A stretch of DNA of 6,421 bases, from positions 1 through 6,421 of the forward strand of contig JBCDBY010000271.1 of assembly GCA_039182715.1 (NCBI GenBank), read 5' to 3'. The stretch's first letter is position 1. Each line of letters opens with the position of its first letter. Positions 4,987 to 6,421 of the stretch are shown in pieces. Made by a program: the position numbers and the translations under genes. Origin of the DNA: JBCDBY01 sp039182715. GTDB lineage: Bacteria > Planctomycetota > PLA2. The notes below the pieces were generated by a model. It was not told where the DNA came from, searched no databases, and was given only the letters and a program-made list of their open reading frames with translations.

Positions 4987-6421
4987 ATGCGAATCCGTGC
5001 GGTTGTTCTCCTGGTGGCCTTTTCGACGGCGTGTGGGGGCGGGAGCGGTGCCGGCGGCGACCCGAGCCCGCGTGCGGCCAGCTTCCTCTGGGCGGGACAC
5101 GGTCCAGACGCACAGTCTCTCACCGACGTGAGCGAGGGTCCCGATGGTTCGGTCGTCGTCACGGGGTGGATCAATCGCACCGTCGAGCTCACGAACGGAC
5201 TGGATGTCACGATGCTCGATCCGGCGTCCGGATCTCTCGTCGTGGCGCGCTTCGGCCGGGATGGTGAGCTCCTGTGGGCTCGATGCGACGGAGGACGCGA
5301 CCGCATCTTCGGGAAGAACATCGCCCTGCGCCCGGATGGATCCTGCCTCGTCACGGGCGACTTCGTCGGCACCGTGACGCTCGGACTCGGCGACGCGAAC
5401 GAGACGACCCTCGTGTCGGCCGGAGACGCCGACCTCTTCTTCGCCTGCTACGAGTCGGACGGATCGCTGCGTTGGGCGCGCCGTGCGGGCGGCAGCACGG
5501 AAGGCAATATCCAGCGCCGGCTGATCGACGATGATCCCTCCGACCTCGCGCTCTTTCCGGACGGGTCCTTCACCATCGTGGGGCACTTCTCCATTCGCAC
5601 CGCGTTCGGTGAGGGCGACCGCCGCGTCGAGGTGAACGGCGGATACGGAACGAGTCTGTTCGTGGCCCACTTCGCGCCGGATGGGACGCTGCGATGGGCG
5701 CGCGGCCACAACTTCGTGTCGTCCGTGAGGACGCGCGTCATCGCGCGCCGCGACGGATCCTGCGTGGTGACCGGTCTAATTTTCGAGCAGCTCAACGTCG
5801 GAGGGGATCTGCTCCGGCGAACGGAGGTCGGTTGGAGCTATCTCATCGCCTTCGACGCCGAGGGGAACATCGAGTGGAAGCGCGGCTACGGCCGTCACGC
5901 GGACGTCGTGCCGTGGGACATGGCGGGCCGCCCGGACGGCTCCTTCGTCGTCGTCGGCGAAATCGAGGGGCACCCGGAGAACCTCGACGGCCCGCCGATC
6001 GCCCGCACGCCCCGGAGCGATGGGCGGCAGGCGTTCGTGGCGGCCTTCTCCGCGGATGGGGAGGCGCTCTGGGCACGCAAGGAGCGCGCAGAGTTCGCGA
6101 CGATGGCTTTGCGCGTCGCCACGGCGGCGAACGGTGATGCGGTCGTCACCGGCTCGCGCCTTGGAGCTGCCGTCTTCGGAGCGGGCGAACCGAACGAGAC
6201 CACGGTCGATTCCGGCGAAGACCGCGGGTCCTTCTTTGCGCGCTACGACACGACGGGCCGTCTGGAATGGGCGCGCGGGGACGGCGGACCGGGCTTGAAC
6301 CTCTACACGCACGGGGGTGGCCTGACGCTTCTGAGCGATGGTCGCATCGCGCTCGCGGGCAGCTTCTGGAACGACGTTCGCTTCGACGGCATCCCGCTCC
6401 GCAGCGCCGGCTCCTCCGATC
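4987..6421 (+). CDS. Lipoprotein with SBBP-like beta-propeller repeats, 3' end beyond the window
   Basis: An open frame of 478 codons runs to the window edge without a stop, so the gene is partial. Residues 1-16 (MRIRAVVLLVAFSTAC) form a lipoprotein signal peptide. Cys16 is the predicted lipidated residue, although Ser at -3 replaces the usual Leu, and a Gly/Ser-rich tether (17-25) follows. The remainder repeats every 60-74 residues. Each unit has a turn ending in W (W35, W97, W163, W237, W297, W362, W428), often W-A-R plus a Gly-rich stretch, then a DG-x-x-x-V-T-G strand pair such as GPDGSVVVTG and RPDGSCLVTG. Most units continue with a strand like FVAHFAPDG. This matches the SBBP (seven-bladed propeller) repeat style. 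The protein is probably anchored to the cell surface or outer membrane and may bind ligands or proteins; no catalytic motif is seen. It is transcribed divergently from the other two genes. Alternative GTG 4972 would add five residues but gives a poorer signal peptide. Confidence 0.93.
   Translation, partial: MRIRAVVLLVAFSTACGGGSGAGGDPSPRAASFLWAGHGPDAQSLTDVSEGPDGSVVVTGWINRTVELTNGLDVTMLDPASGSLVVARFGRDGELLWARCDGGRDRIFGKNIALRPDGSCLVTGDFVGTVTLGLGDANETTLVSAGDADLFFACYESDGSLRWARRAGGSTEGNIQRRLIDDDPSDLALFPDGSFTIVGHFSIRTAFGEGDRRVEVNGGYGTSLFVAHFAPDGTLRWARGHNFVSSVRTRVIARRDGSCVVTGLIFEQLNVGGDLLRRTEVGWSYLIAFDAEGNIEWKRGYGRHADVVPWDMAGRPDGSFVVVGEIEGHPENLDGPPIARTPRSDGRQAFVAAFSADGEALWARKERAEFATMALRVATAANGDAVVTGSRLGAAVFGAGEPNETTVDSGEDRGSFFARYDTTGRLEWARGDGGPGLNLYTHGGGLTLLSDGRIALAGSFWNDVRFDGIPLRSAGSSD

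Noticed and set aside
3045..5372. 775-codon minus-strand open frame crossing the intergenic region
   Set aside because: It overlaps the exported-protein gene in another frame, runs through the palindromic element and is antisense to the lipoprotein start. The composition is low-complexity Arg/Pro/Ser.
4915..6312. Minus-strand open frames opposite the lipoprotein gene (4915-5709, 5776-6312)
   Set aside because: The plus-strand frame has a lipoprotein signal and seven regular propeller repeats; the antisense frames have no recognisable domain.

Overview
The window is GC-rich bacterial chromosome from an organism that is probably a member of the Planctomycetota, or less likely a myxobacterium-like lineage. 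The best clue is the first gene. Its N-terminal module, kinase domain, single membrane helix, 'RGWEW' linker segment and C-terminal WD40 propeller form an architecture that is abundant in planctomycetes. None of the three genes has a well-spaced Shine-Dalgarno site, which also fits that group. The phylum call is inference from architecture, not from a marker gene.

Layout. Positions 24-3038 (minus) encode a complete 1004-residue transmembrane Ser/Thr protein kinase with an extracytoplasmic WD40 region. Only 29 bases upstream of it, positions 3068-4645 (minus) encode a 525-residue secreted protein that I cannot assign to a named family. It has a signal peptide, two tandem copies of a lysine-rich domain of about 88 residues, and a C-terminal propeller resembling PLL-type fucose-binding lectins. 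These two genes probably form one transcription unit, read right to left. Positions 4646-4986 are a divergent intergenic region. From 4987 to the window edge (plus) runs a lipoprotein with seven visible SBBP-like propeller repeats, cut off by the window.

The most unusual thing here is non-coding. Positions 4733-4851 hold a perfect 24-bp inverted repeat, and the 70 bases between its arms are themselves four consecutive perfect hairpins. The whole folds as a five-way junction with about 96 of 119 bases paired. Further copies of the arm-tip motif ACGGTGCC lie outside it in matching orientation (4707-4714 and 4858-4865), so it looks nested in a second, shorter inverted repeat. It resembles a REP/BIME-like or MITE-like mobile palindrome, or a structured RNA, but I do not recognise the family.

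How the genes may work together. All three proteins carry beta-propellers of different families (WD40, PLL-like, SBBP-like), and all three place them outside the cytoplasm: beyond the membrane for the kinase, exported, and lipid-anchored. A surface-sensing arrangement, in which the exported lectin-like protein supplies or presents a signal to the receptor kinase, is a reasonable hypothesis but is not shown by the sequence.
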